Below are positions 40,350-51,190 of a stretch of DNA of 64,000 nucleotides, piece by piece; position 1 is the first letter of the stretch; the number at the start of each line of letters is the position of its first letter. Under the pieces are notes generated by a model. The model did not search any database, was not told the origin of the DNA, and saw only the letters and a program-made list of their open reading frames with translations. Source of the DNA: Hyaloscypha bicolor E (Eukaryota; Ascomycota; Leotiomycetes; Helotiales; Hyaloscyphaceae); assembly GCF_002865645.1 (NCBI RefSeq), contig NW_020194588.1:664092-728091 (forward strand), in the 5' to 3' direction. The translations under genes and the position numbers were made by a program.

Positions 40350-40357
40350 ATTTAGTC

Positions 40358-41152
40358 ATAGAATGCAGAGCCTAAATCTCTAATATAATATACAAAGGAA
40401 AGACCATGGTTTCTTCTGAAATAACGAGGCACTAAGGCCTCGTAGCTCTCGTGACTGTCCAGACTTGATCCGCCAGCGAGGCAAGTAAGACAATCGTGGT
40501 AAGGGACTCGAATATAATATAGCCGTCCGTATACCTGGTGGAACTACCTGCTCATTACATTAAGAGTATAGAACAGGCTAAGCCTCTCATTCTATCCCCT
40601 TAATACAAATCCAAAGTAGTATAATATTTGGACGGTATTACTACTATCTCCACATGCAAAGGCCTTGTTGAGACATGCGTTTAACAGGTTTCCGTCGACC
40701 AAACCATCCTCCAAGATAAGAGACCCCAAGACAAGCTCGCTTTGTACTCTTACCCTCCCATATTCACGACCAGGGGCCCGAAGGAACGTGCTGCTACGTT
40801 TAATATAGATCTTTGGCAAAGGCTCGGTAATATAGTCCGATCTATTTTGAGGAATTCCGAACCCCGCAGGTTACAGAATTTTGTTGGATTTGACATTTGT
40901 TGTGGATTATCAATCGTCGTCATGTGAATACGAACGAGGCGGACACCTTAACCGCCGCACACCCAGTGGTGTTTCACACAACCAACAATTGCCACGCCGA
41001 TCACTCGAAAGTTCTAGGCAGCAGAGATCTACTCCTGACTCTTCCTCGTGCTTTGTCTTCACCATTCTCCACTCCTTGCGCCATTGAATCAGCCAGCTAT
41101 TGTACTCATTCTGCTTCAACTCCTTACACCCCAACCCATCCTCTCTCCAGCA
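40358..41152. other. Intergenic / promoter region
   Basis: No gene recognised. A 75-codon minus frame (40,592-40,819) has no known family. The part from about 40,930 to 41,152 is C-rich with CT tracts (for example CTCTCTCCAGCA just before the ATG), typical of a fungal promoter and leader, and presumably drives the PARP-type zinc-finger gene. Confidence 0.5.
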
Positions 41153-42227
41153 ATGGATCTTTCCCTGAGCCAGCCATCCTCCCCAAGGGTCTCCGAACCC
41201 AGAGAAGACGAACACGTCGTTAAGGCTGCGAAGTCCCTCCGCCGCCACATCGGTCACGAAGAGACTTCCAATGAAGACACCCCTTCAAGACAGTGGTCGC
41301 CTGGCGCCATCTTTTGGGTAGAGTCCGCTCCTCCCTCTTCTGGAGGTGCAAAGTGCCGACTCCCATGCCCCGAAAAGATCATGCCGGGAGAGTATAGGAT
41401 TGCAGTAATTCCAGGGCAGCACAGCTACTACGGCCGAGACAGCACAGGTACTTGATATTAACTATACCAGCACGCACAACTTCATTCCATAATTAGTCCG
41501 TAAACTCGCGCTTGTCTAACCGTCTGATGATAGATTACTACCATATCTCCTGCTTCGAAACGATCGCAGATTTCTCACAGCTGGCATTTGTGGACCGCGT
41601 CCAACCAGTTACGCGAGACACCTGGCAGGTTAGGAATCTCAAAGCCACCAGCATACTAGATGGAAACTTCCTCATGGATGCCGGGGCCGAAAGATTATTG
41701 CTTGAGTGGAAGAAAACGGTCATATCCCTGATCGGTCATCGAGATGCTCGTGCCGGCACGCCGGAGACCTTGGAACCCGATTCATTCGATGACCTGCTAG
41801 CAAACGCTGGATCTTCCAAATTTGTACCGCGAGCTATTGCGGACCTGAGCGACTTTGATTATGATATTTTCCGAACCACTCTTGCTCCGTTTGAGAGCGA
41901 TGGCCCCGACGATAATGACGAGTGGAATCTTTTTGAGCAGTACTTGGCCGTGCGAGACGGCCAGGAAGGGGCATTGGATTACCGACACAGCCTGAGCGAG
42001 ACGCTGAATGCTTGGAAGCGTGATATTGTAAGCCGCCGCTCTTAAAAACTTTCATTTAATCTTTACTAATGATCATATCTCTGTAGCGCCGTACCTTTTG
42101 TCACCAGGGAAACGCAGAGGACGGTGACGGAATAGCGGAGCTTGGTCCGAAGGCTATCAGAGCAGTCACACGCCTTGCCGTTACTCCAAGGCCAGATATT
42201 CAGGGTGCTTTTGGACGGGGAAGGTGA
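41153..42227 (+). CDS. PARP-type zinc-finger protein
   Basis: Three exons (41,153-41,447; 41,534-42,027; 42,087-42,227) join in frame to a 309-residue protein. The zinc-finger-like segment contains C68 and C72 (KCRLPC), PGEYRIAV, then YYHISCF with H102 and C105 and DFSQLAFVDRVQPVTRDTW, the layout of PARP-type fingers, which bind DNA breaks in poly(ADP-ribose) polymerases and DNA ligase III. No catalytic PARP domain follows. The remainder (ILDGNFLMDAGAERLLLEW, and LAPFESDGPDDNDEWNLFEQY) is a conserved extension of fungal single-finger proteins as I recall them. The usual first pair is C-x2-C; here it is C-x3-C. Both introns have good GT/AG ends, and the first carries a CTAAC branch site. The start follows a CT-rich leader. 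Probably a nuclear DNA-binding protein; the exact role is unknown. Confidence 0.8.
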
Positions 42228-42359
42228 TTGTCCTGAATTGCGTTTAGTCTCACTCCCTTCGCCACTAGAAATACAATGCGGTAACGAACGCCACCCAAAC
42301 GGTTACAATATAAGCTCCAACTGCAACGCACTCGAAACATCCTTCCTCCAAATTGAATA

Positions 42360-42863
42360 CTAAACAGAAATACCACCGCTGAAAAGAAGTACCAAAAGAT
42401 TCAATAGGGATACCAAAGCGACGTTCAGCCCTTCAATGACATGAAACCCCCAGCCTAGCACGTCGCCATCCGTTGGCGTTGAACGGCGCACGTCTTCCAG
42501 CCTCTCGTTGAGTTTCTTCGGGAAGCGCTCAACCAAATCATTGATACCTGTCACATTATCCAGCGCCGCCGGCAGAAAGTGATGTTCGTGATGAAGAAGA
42601 CATGGTGGGCGATAAACGATAAGAAGAACTTTGACGCCTTGATCCTGGTTGTTAGTTTCAATATTGACAATCTCGGGAAGATCAGCGAGAGCTTGAACGT
42701 TCTCGAGAGGCAGAAGCAGCCGGCCTTTGTGATTGGGGAAATTGACGACGAAGACTAGTGGTGCCTCCGAAAATGAACCTGCTATAGAGGAAAGCTCAGG
42801 AGCGATATCGTAATTCCTTTGATATTTGGCTTTCCTTATTCGGGGCTGTATCACTGATTGCAT
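42360..42863 (-). CDS. Hypothetical protein with C-terminal membrane segment
   Basis: An uninterrupted 167-codon frame, convergent with the PARP-type finger gene 132 bases away. The N-terminal 135 residues are soluble in character (for example FVVNFPNHKGRLLLPLENV). A TDGDVLGWGFHVIEGLN segment precedes a hydrophobic C-terminus (ALVSLLNLLVLLFSGGISV) that could be a tail anchor. The combination of a GWG...IEG motif and a C-terminal membrane segment recalls a group of uncharacterised fungal proteins, but I cannot name the family. It may be a 3' remnant of a longer gene. Confidence 0.5.
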   Translation of the reverse strand: MQSVIQPRIRKAKYQRNYDIAPELSSIAGSFSEAPLVFVVNFPNHKGRLLLPLENVQALADLPEIVNIETNNQDQGVKVLLIVYRPPCLLHHEHHFLPAALDNVTGINDLVERFPKKLNERLEDVRRSTPTDGDVLGWGFHVIEGLNVALVSLLNLLVLLFSGGISV

Positions 42864-43075
42864 TCCGAAAACCTCCCTTTTCGCCTCGCTTAAAAATGGC
42901 TGCGTTGCTTAAGCAATGCGACCGCAATTAATTAAATTTAGTCGAAAATACTGTTAAACCCGGCCGCTTGTTTTGGCAGAGAAAAGCGAGACCCTGACGT
43001 AATTCATGTAATATTAATTACAATACGATATGCGGTAAGCTAGGTTTAAGTGTTAGCAGAAAAGCCACTTAGCTC

Positions 43076-43215
43076 CAGTGTGTCAAATGAATAGAATAGA
43101 ATAGAGTAGTGGCCTTCTATTCATCAAAATTTACCCACTACTTATATTCTATTCATATTTTAATCAAGGTATTCATGAATATTCATGAATACTTTGAGTA
43201 GTACGCACGTGATCT
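43076..43215. mobile_element. Truncated hAT MITE of the CAGTGTGTCAAA family
   Basis: The left end CAGTGTGTCAAATGAATAG matches the terminal repeats of the complete elements at 48,739 and 59,474. The body contains the same ATTCATGAATATTCATGAAT-type motifs and a CACGTGA site. No matching right end or target duplication is present before the palindrome at 43,259. Confidence 0.7.
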
Positions 43216-43258
43216 GCACGTGAGGAGCTAGCTATACTAGGCAAAGCTTTTTTATATG

Positions 43259-43323
43259 TTAATAGTCGGACTTGATGTCGCGCTAAAGGGGCCCTTTAGC
43301 GCGACGTCAAGTCCGACTATTAA
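43259..43323. repeat. 65-base near-perfect palindrome
   Basis: Two arms of about 32 bases beginning TTAATAGTCGGACTTGA meet almost without a loop at GGGGCCC (about 43,288-43,294), with a single mismatch (T/C) between arms. The sequence begins TTAA and ends TTAA. Nothing here is coding. It could be a fused pair of transposon ends, and its transcript would fold as a strong hairpin. Confidence 0.9.
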
Positions 43324-43510
43324 TTGCAGCAACTCTATCTCGGTCGTTGACCAGGAAAGCTTGATGGAGCCCCCCCCCCTTAAACTGCCGTTGAAAATCT
43401 CTCAATGCCCAAGACCTTACCCACTTTTATCGATCTACCTTTTATTCCAAAAGACGATCCAAGATCACCATCCATGAAATGATGCAAATCCAACTTGTTT
43501 CAATCCCCCC

Positions 43511-45428
43511 TCACTCACTCGAACTTCTCTCACCCCCGGTAGCTTGTGCCTGTACAGCGGCAACGTCACCCCAGAACCCTTTAGCCGCAGGATTTATATA
43601 GAAGACACTCCACAAGAAGTCCGCTAAGAAAACAGGCAGTTCTTCAGTTGGATTATTAATCCCAACAGCAAGACATGCGTCCGCAAGAATTTTGATAAAA
43701 AAATCCTGGTGGACAGTCGTAATGCTTGCTAATCCCCCTACCATGATGATCCAAAGCATCATTTCTGGATATGCGATCTGAAAAGCTGGTATATTGATCA
43801 CTTCTAAACTTGCCCGTATCCGTTCCACGGACAGTTGGACTGGGGAGCCGACTCGACTGGGTTTGCAAACAAACACAACAGAATGTGTCAGTGCTGCGTT
43901 CCCAAACAACCCGTAAATCAGAGCATTCGGCTTCGAGGAATCTGGAACTTCGTATTGGACTATGTTAGTAAGTCGGCGCATGAGTTGATCAGTACCCAGC
44001 TGAAAGTCTTCTTTTGTAATTCTAGTTCCTGGCGGAGGCGGGATCCAGTATAATTTGTCTTTCTCGTCAACCAAATATCGTAGAAGATAGTATGCCTCAA
44101 TAGTTTTTTGGCTGAGATCCTCCATGTTTGTGAGGTTAGACAGCTTGGTCTTATATCTTAAAGCTGTGGTACTGTAAAAATCCGGATACAAGGGTTCCTG
44201 ATATGGAGTTGCAGTGACTAGCTCAAACCGGGGTTTGGATCCCAGTGTAATAGAACACATATTATCAACCCTAGTTATAGGTAATTAGAGCAGGGAAACA
44301 AACTTGACATGTGTAAAGAGCTGACTTACCAACATGTAAATTTCAAGATGAGGGGGTGGTCGACCAGAGCGTGAATACCACCCCTGCGCTTGACCAAAGC
44401 CTCGAGGCCATCAAGGTGGATCTTAAGACTATTGAGGCATCCGGTCGTGATCTAAAACCCCGTCAATAATTCGGAACTTTATCTGAAATACGGATGGGTA
44501 GCATCCTCAGAGAGTGGGGCGGGTTACCTGCAAATTCGCTAGAGAACCAACAGCGAATATCGTTGCATTCGAAATATCATTATGATTACAATTTGAGATT
44601 CTTTTATTTAGTAAAGTGATTGCTTGGCTAAGGTGATACGTCGAGTCAGAACTTGACTTTCCCCCTGCGAACATTCCCAAATTAATGGCCTAGGAAAGTG
44701 GGCAAATTAGTATCTCATGAAACGAGTCGGCTGGGGCTGGGGTGGTGGATTGGTAAAAGCCGCATTTAGTGGACCCAACAAACCGAGGGGCCATGCCCTT
44801 GGCGGCGTAGCAAACTTCGCTGAACTTACAATCTGACCTAGAACTGCATGTAGAACTGCTGGATCTGACATTGTGAAGTGAAGAGTGTCCTCCCTTGTAA
44901 AGGACTGGACCGCGGAGTAATATGGTGGCATATTAGGGAGGAAGATTTCATTGTCTGCTCAATTGTTAGTGAGAATCACGTGGATGGTAAGATATAGACA
45001 TGCAAAGCCGTGGGGACCTTGAACTCAACGGCATATATGCCGGAAGATCTTCACAAATGCCGCGGGGGTGGGCTGTAGTGGGAAAGGGGGTCTTTCTTGC
45101 CGAGAAAGCACGACGTACATTGACTCAGTATGTAATGAGCATTGCCACGTTTGTCCACTGGCAATGCATTAAATGGGTCGTAGGAGTTGCTCGTTGGGCC
45201 GCGGTCTATCTCAATCTCATGATCCAATAAATTGAGAATCCCCAGCTTTTGGTCTCTGCCGCCATTCCAGTCTGTCTGACCAGCTAGTGGACGAGTCACG
45301 CATCTTCCCAGAGCATTCTGAGATCGCTCAATCCTTTTTCGCCGTGCCTTGGATCGGATGAGCTCCCGGGCCGTCCCCTTTGGTCGAGCAAGCCCATTCT
45401 CAGCGACAAATTGAAATCCCTGGGGCAA
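43511..45428 (-). CDS. Fungal transcription-factor-like protein (DUF3468/Fungal_trans_2 type)
   Basis: Five exons (45,428-45,119; 44,954-44,830; 44,689-44,528; 44,451-44,330; 44,270-43,511) join in frame to 492 residues. The N-terminus MPQGFQFVAENG...ARELIRSKARRKR resembles the short basic 'FQF-IRS' start of these fungal proteins and has no Zn2Cys6 cluster. The middle (VLHAVLGQ|IAINLGMF, then HLDGLEALVKRRGGIHAL) and the C-terminus (EMMLWIIMVGGLASI, FLWSVFYINPAAKGFWGDV) match the regulatory domain seen in fungal transcription factors. Intron donors are GTACGT, GTAAGT, GTAACC and GTAAGT. No stop interrupts the spliced frame. It is presumably nuclear, a regulator or regulator-like protein without its own zinc cluster; the target genes are unknown. 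Confidence 0.8.
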
Positions 45429-46520
45429 GGCAGTTTGTCAGCCCATGCCGGCATTCTAGTACGAGAGGGGACGGTATATACCAATCGCGGTTCTTCCGTA
45501 GCGAGTATGTTAGTTATGCATAAATGGCTGATTACACTGTTGATTCCTACCAGTGAGATCCCGATCATCTTCCTCTTCTGCCCACTCGGTCTGTGGGCAG
45601 TGGGGCCCAGCTTTGAGCACAGGTCTAGGACGAATAGGGATAGAATCCCCCATGAGTTCCATTCACAATCTCGCTTCTACTGCTTGTTTACTTCTTTAGT
45701 TGTGGCAACAGTGGCACCAGAGCTAGTTTACTGCTTTCGTCATGGGGGAAAACTTGGCGCAAAAGGAATACAAGGTTTGTAAATCGAAAGTGGGCATGAA
45801 AGATTCCTATGTAATCAGACTGCAGCTAATCTTTCGCTGTCCAATTATGAAGAAGTTGGGTGGCGCTGCAGGAGACTTTGCCGCATTGGGTAAACAAGAC
45901 AAGAAGTATCCAATCACAATAGCTACAGTCTCAGGGGTATTATGCACAACGGTTGGCAAATGACCCGCCCAAATATTTTCATCCTTGAACGGATTCAAAC
46001 AGCCGCGCATGGAGAAAGCGCTGAGCTGTGTGTTTGGCTTGATTACAAGATTCTTTGTACATCAAGTACCCTCCTCTTCGTTGTTGCAACTCCAGTAGTT
46101 CCCCCATTGAGCCAATCAGGCGAGTTCCGCGTCTCAGTAACATCTAGACCCAATGCATGAGAAAAATATGACCCTTCTCAGTCGTTAAGATGAGCCGGGT
46201 GATTTTTCCGAGTATCATCAGTGTGTTGGGTCATGTGATAAGATAAGATTACATTGCAGATAGATACCTCTGCACCTCTCAACCTCTTGCCACTTGATCT
46301 CAAAAAAGGGAAACAAAAATGATTATGAAGCTGCAAAGATAGGCGGAGGACCTTCAACCCCAAGATGTTGGAACACACGCAAGATTTCTTTTGGGAACCG
46401 GCTTGGTACATTCAAGGTGTACACTCAGTACCATTCGGTCTGGATCAGGTTTGTAGGCTTCATATTTTGTCTGGCATTGCTAATATCCAGTAGCCAAGTC
46501 CTCAAGACAATTCCAAGTTT
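45429..46520. other. Divergent intergenic region, about 1.1 kb
   Basis: Lies between the starts of the transcription-factor-like gene (minus) and the small bZIP gene (plus), so it should carry both promoters. Several plus-strand frames of 70-120 codons exist but lack recognisable domains and conserved starts. No repeat or RNA gene seen. Confidence 0.5.
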
Positions 46521-47042
46521 ATGAGCATGATCGAAGATCCCAAAATCTCAACGTGGAATATACCGGTTCTGGACGAATCTCTAAGTGAGTCCAGCACACC
46601 ACGTGCTGAAACCGAGCAGCATATCGAAGCAAATAATCTGAACCACAACTCTCGAAGGCGTGATTCGAGAAAATCAATGGATGCGAAGAAAAAACGACGT
46701 GAGCAAAATCGAATCTCGCAAATGGCGCACCGCCAACGCTCCAAGAAGCAGCTCGAGTACTTTCGTAACCAGCTTGAAGAATGTACGCAGTACAATCACA
46801 CCATGTATCGGACCTTGCAAGCTTTGGGCGAGAAGACACAGGAGCTAGCATGTGAGATCAAGCATGCTCTCTCCTTGCAACCTCCACAGCCGGAGCTTGA
46901 GCAATCTCGAATAGGCAGTGAAGAATTCCAGTGGCCGCCTTGGTCACATGATGGCTCTCCAACGCTGAGACGGATGGGGACGGAAGTGGCCCCTCTGATT
47001 GGGCAGTCTGAGCTCCCATGGTGGAATGGAAGGATTGAGTAA
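46521..47042 (+). CDS. Small bZIP transcription factor
   Basis: A single-exon frame of 173 residues. The basic region at residues 55-75 (KKKRREQNRISQMAHRQRSK) has the N-R-x8-type core of bZIP proteins, and a heptad register follows (L78, L85, N92, L99) that could dimerise. The C-terminal 60 residues are Pro/Ser/Trp-rich with no known domain, and there is no DUF3425. A nuclear DNA-binding role follows from the family. An alternative start two codons downstream (ATGATCGAAG) is possible. The gene is convergent with a broken bZIP/DUF3425 gene 535 bases downstream. It could also be the first exon of a longer gene, as bZIP/DUF3425 proteins are usually longer. Confidence 0.75.
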   Translation: MSMIEDPKISTWNIPVLDESLSESSTPRAETEQHIEANNLNHNSRRRDSRKSMDAKKKRREQNRISQMAHRQRSKKQLEYFRNQLEECTQYNHTMYRTLQALGEKTQELACEIKHALSLQPPQPELEQSRIGSEEFQWPPWSHDGSPTLRRMGTEVAPLIGQSELPWWNGRIE

Positions 47043-47576
47043 GGATTGGATATTTGGTTCAATGGGTTCTATTATCAATGAGTAGATGGAGTTGAGGCAA
47101 TGTACCGCTCTGGGGTGTTTGAAAGGAGCGAAAAATCCGTCACGACAGGTTATGTTATTTTGATATTCGTCATATGCCACAGGGCATACGCCTTGAATTC
47201 TACTAATTAAACCCCCCTACCTTGGGTATTACGTTTTACTGCATAAACCAAGTCGCTGCTCAGAATAAATTTCCGATCCAGGTCTCAAGTATCATCTCGC
47301 TCACTCACGCGGAACATCTCAAGATACTAGCTTTTCAACATCTAAAGAAGGTGGGACTTTTGAATAAAAGCATGGTTTTGACACCTTCGGAATTCATTTC
47401 TAGAATTCTTATTAAAATGGAGGTAGAGTTTTGTGTCCAAATGTTTAATTACTTTGATTGAAATGAGAGTGGCCGTTGAGAGTTGGACGAGAGATCTCTA
47501 AGAATAGCAGATAGGCTGTGAAATAAAAGTAAGGGATAATGAACTCAATAACTCATATATCAAAGCGAAAAAATCC
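47043..47576. other. Convergent 3' intergenic region
   Basis: AT-moderate sequence between two convergent bZIP-type genes. A 79-codon plus frame (47,222-47,461) is unrecognised and probably chance. No clear terminator or repeat was seen. Confidence 0.45.
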
Positions 47577-49882
47577 TCAAACCCCACCCAAAATACTCAT
47601 ATCATATATTGCTTTGCTTCCATCCATGGCAGAGGAATCCATCAGCAACATCCACTTCTTCAAAAACCACGGCTTAACTTCGCAGCTCCTTATATCACAT
47701 GGCTGTTTACTCCCCAAAGGTTCCCTACTTCGAGTTCCCCGATAGTATGCCAAGCCTTCTCGAAAAATATCCCTTTTCAGTTCCATCGGATTAAACAAAG
47801 ACGCAAGCGTGATTGCTCGTACTCGCAACGCGGGAAAGGGTAGAAGGCCAAGATAAGGATAATGCGGAAATAAAATCTGGGGCGGCGTTTGTTGTAGCTG
47901 AGCAGGAATCCAAGGCTTACGTGCTGCCACGAGGAGGGGTGCAGCATCATCATCTATTGTTGTGTCAGTGAGGTAGAAGGGCGATCTCATGGCAAGCAGA
48001 TCTTGAATGCTGAGGCAAATGCAGCGAGCGTTGTGGAGGTATGGTAAGACTGTTGTTGTTTGGGCATGGTCAATGGAGTTTGAGTATGGATCTAGGAGCG
48101 GAGGAAGACCAAATGCTTGGCTTAAATTGAGCCGAATTCATGAAACATTGAAATTCGATACAACTGAAATTATGACGTCGACTCCTAGAATCTGATTCAA
48201 AGCTGCATCCTTTGGGATGTTGAGGACGTCCTGAGTGGCCTAAGTGTCTTCAAAACTACTAGATGTCTGATTTTGTGGCTCGCGCTGTGAATAATAGTAG
48301 CTTGGTAATAGGAAATCCGCAAAACCTTCAGACTTTGATGCAATGGAAGTGGTTACGCTGTGGTTCTGAGCGTGACCGAAATCCACACTGAAATCTTGAC
48401 TTGTTGAACAAGTATTTTCCCCCATGTGACGAACCATATTTTGGTTTTGGGACAGGATTTCGTAGCTATTTGTAGAGTCATCCAGCGTACTCGAGTCCAT
48501 GTTGGGGAAGGCTGCGGTCGAAACCACCCCGGGAAACAATAGCCCATCACTACTAAAGCCATGACTCAGGACCAAATCTTGCACCTCGGAACCAGGGTGT
48601 AACAAGACCAGAGATATGTCTCGTGGGAAGATGTTCTCATAAGAAGGGAGGTCCAGATTACTCAATGACTGGGTCTGCTCGAGTGTTCCCGGTCCAACCG
48701 CATGCAAGCTCAAACTTTCACCAGCGTCGAGATATGTGCAGTGTGTCAAATGATTAGGTTTGATTTGATTAGACCCCCCTACTCAAATCAAATCAAGTCA
48801 AAATCAAGCTAATCAAATCATACTTAATTATAATCAAAGATAATCAAAGATAATTAATTAGATTTATCACGTGATTATATATATGACTCCAGAGCTTCGG
48901 AAGCCGAGATAAGGCTAAAATAAGGTCTGGGCTAGCCGTATTCGGTATTACTAAAGGCGCTCTTTACTGAACCAGGCCTAGCGCTAATTAGTAAGCGAAG
49001 CCAAAGGCGCTAGAACCTCCTTGATTTCCAGTGATTCCTTGCCACTAATAAAGGAGCTATAAATAAACCCTTATAGTAATTAAAGAAGAAGAAATAAGAA
49101 AATAAGAAAATAAGAAGGGAAAAGAGAAAGAGATTTCTAAAGAAGAAAACTATTAAGATAAAGTAATATTATAGTAGTAGTAAAGAGCTTGAATTGAGCT
49201 ATTTGCCAGGCTAAGGAAGTACTGGCTACATACTAAGTCACGTGCAATAGCACTATGTAACTGGTATCACGTAACAAAAACTAGTTTATTATTTTAAATT
49301 TAGACTAATTTTATACTCTTATATATATATTATAGATTTTATTTATATCTTATTAATATAGCTACTAGTTATTTAATAATTTTTAAAAATGCCTAAGAAA
49401 GTATACTTTTATATTATCACGTGATGATTATAGTTAATTATAATTAATTATAATAAAAATCAAGCTAATCAAATCATACTTAATTATAATCAATTCTAAT
49501 TAATTCTAATTAATTAGCCTTGATTATTTTTTGACACACTGGATATGTGCCAAGGGACTGGCAAAGCCTGAGTTTGTGACACTTCCGTAGTAAGCCATGG
49601 CCGGGGCTGTGCCCACGCAAGAGTCTCTCTTTTTGTCTCTGACCTGTCCGTGTTGGTGTCAAGCAATTACCTACGGTACGCTTGTTGAGCGACACCATTC
49701 TGGCCTTTTCGAGTTCCGGTAATGATGCGCTTTCCATGTTTTGGGGCGGGGTTGGTACCTCCTGCCTTAGTTGAATTCATCTTTCCACGAGACTTGGGAT
49801 GATCGAAGAACACTTCACTAGCTTGTTGGGGCCCCTCCTTGCTCGGATTCAATTTCTGTATGCTCCTCACTCCGTTGATCAT
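47577..49882 (-). pseudogene. bZIP/DUF3425 transcription factor gene split by a MITE
   Basis: Reading the minus strand, the N-terminal part (49,882-49,542) ends in a bZIP-like basic region, RKGQNGVAQQAYR|QRQKERLL, joined across a putative 31-base intron (49,644-49,674) that is unusually short. Two usual arginines are replaced (NGVAQQ in place of NRxAQR), and no good leucine zipper follows. The frame then reads into a hAT MITE (48,739-49,541) and resumes without loss on the other side (LDAGESLSLHAV...). A TAG near 48,242 and a TGA near 48,140 follow before the C-terminal DUF3425 domain (GLLPFPALRVRAITLASLFNPMELKRD, PWFLKKWMLLMD). The gene is therefore interrupted by the insertion and by at least two stops unless unrecognised introns remove them. 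Originally a nuclear regulator. Confidence 0.8.
48739..49541. mobile_element. hAT MITE inserted in the bZIP/DUF3425 gene
   Basis: 803 bases with terminal inverted repeats CAGTGTGTCAAA / TTTGACACACTG and a perfect 8-base target duplication GATATGTG (48,731-48,738 and 49,542-49,549). A subterminal motif AATCAAGCTAATCAAATCAT occurs near both ends in the same direction (about 48,800 and 49,458). No transposase is encoded, so mobility would need one from elsewhere. Removing the element with one duplication restores the coding frame at this point, which shows the direction of events. Confidence 0.95.
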
Positions 49883-50058
49883 GCAGAACTCAATGAGGGG
49901 GGGGGTTTTAAGAAAGGATTCGTGAATGATGGTGGAAGAAAGCCTCTCTTGCGGTAAGCCATTATTTGAAATTGGTGATCTCTAATCGCCGTTATTTACG
50001 AGGGTTGGATCACCATAAGCCATTGCCCACCACCTGGCTTACGGATGGCGGGCCGATA

Positions 50059-51188
50059 GGGCAGGATTTTAGGCGGTAAAGGGTCAAAACCCTCGAGCAC
50101 CAGAACACTAAAATCATGGAATTCAAAGAATCCATGGAACTTAAAGGCTAGAATCGCATGGTACTTAAAATTAGGCTTGGAATTGCACTAAAATTATACT
50201 GAGACTCTACTTAATTACTATTAATAGGGAGCTCTTTACGTATCGCAGTGAGCTGCCCCCTCCCAGAAAGCGGCCTCCCCAGAAGTTGCCCCCCGTCCCC
50301 CTGCCCTCCCCCCTTAAGAGCTGCCTCTCTTCTTAGGGAGCTCTTTACTTATCGCAATAAGCTATTCCCAAGGAGCTGCTCCCAGGGAGCTCTTTACGTA
50401 TTATAGTAAGCTGCCCCACAGGAAGCTGCCCCCCAAGAAGGTTCCCCCCAGAGAGCTCTTTATATATTATAAGAAGCTATTACCAGAAGCTGCTTTCCTG
50501 AGAAGCTCTTTATATATTATAATAAACTACCCTCCTAGAGAAAAGATATAGAAGGAAAATAATATAAATTTAGTGAGATATACCTCAAGAAAATAAATGA
50601 GGCTCTATACTTTAGTTACCTGAGGTAGTTTAGCTTTTGCTTAGCAAGCTGCCTCTCAGAAAGCTATCTGGGAGCCTCCCTACTTTCTCGCCTGTCTTGT
50701 ACTCAGAAAGCTCTTTATATATCGTATATAAAGAGCTTTCTAGGAATAGCTTATAGTAATATATAAAGAGCTTTTTGGGAAATAGCTTACTATAATATAT
50801 AAAAAGCTTCTTAGGGGGCAGCTTTCTAGAAGAAGCTTCCTGGAAAACAGCTTACTATAATATATAAAGAGCTCTATAGAAATAGCTTATTATAATATAT
50901 AAAGGGCTTTTCGGAGGCAGCTTACTACAATATATAAAGAGCTTCCTGGAGGGTAGCTCTTGGGGGGGGGCAGCTTCTGGAGAGGCTCCCTGGGGCACAG
51001 CTTACTGCAATATATAAAGAGCTCCTATTAATAGTAAGTGCGAGTCTCAGTATAACTTTAGTGCAATTCCAAGCCTAATTTTAAGCACCATGCGATTCGT
51101 GGCTTTGAATTCCATGATTTTGGTGCTCGAGTACTCGAGTACTCGAGTTCTCGAGTGTTTTCGCCGTTTACCGCCTAAAATACTGCCC
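50059..51188. mobile_element. Long fold-back element with TA target site
   Basis: About 1,130 bases arranged as a diverged giant palindrome. Outer ends GGGCAGGATTTTAGGCGGTA and its complement are flanked by TA on each side. The terminal inverted repeats stay alignable for about 180 bases (CTCGAGCACC, ATGGAATTC, AATTAGGCTTGGAATTGCAC). The inner arms are tandem copies of a roughly 50-60-base module, GGAGCTCTTTA...GCAGTGAGCTGCCCC on the left, reversed on the right. They meet at a perfect palindrome (50,705-50,741: AGAAAGCTCTTTATATA and complement). No coding frame. TA flanks suggest a Tc1/mariner-type non-autonomous element. Confidence 0.85.
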
Positions 51189-51190
51189 TA

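Noticed and set aside
45411..46160. Plus-strand frames of 72-123 codons between the two regulator genes
   Set aside because: No domains, no conserved start context, and located where two divergent promoters are expected.
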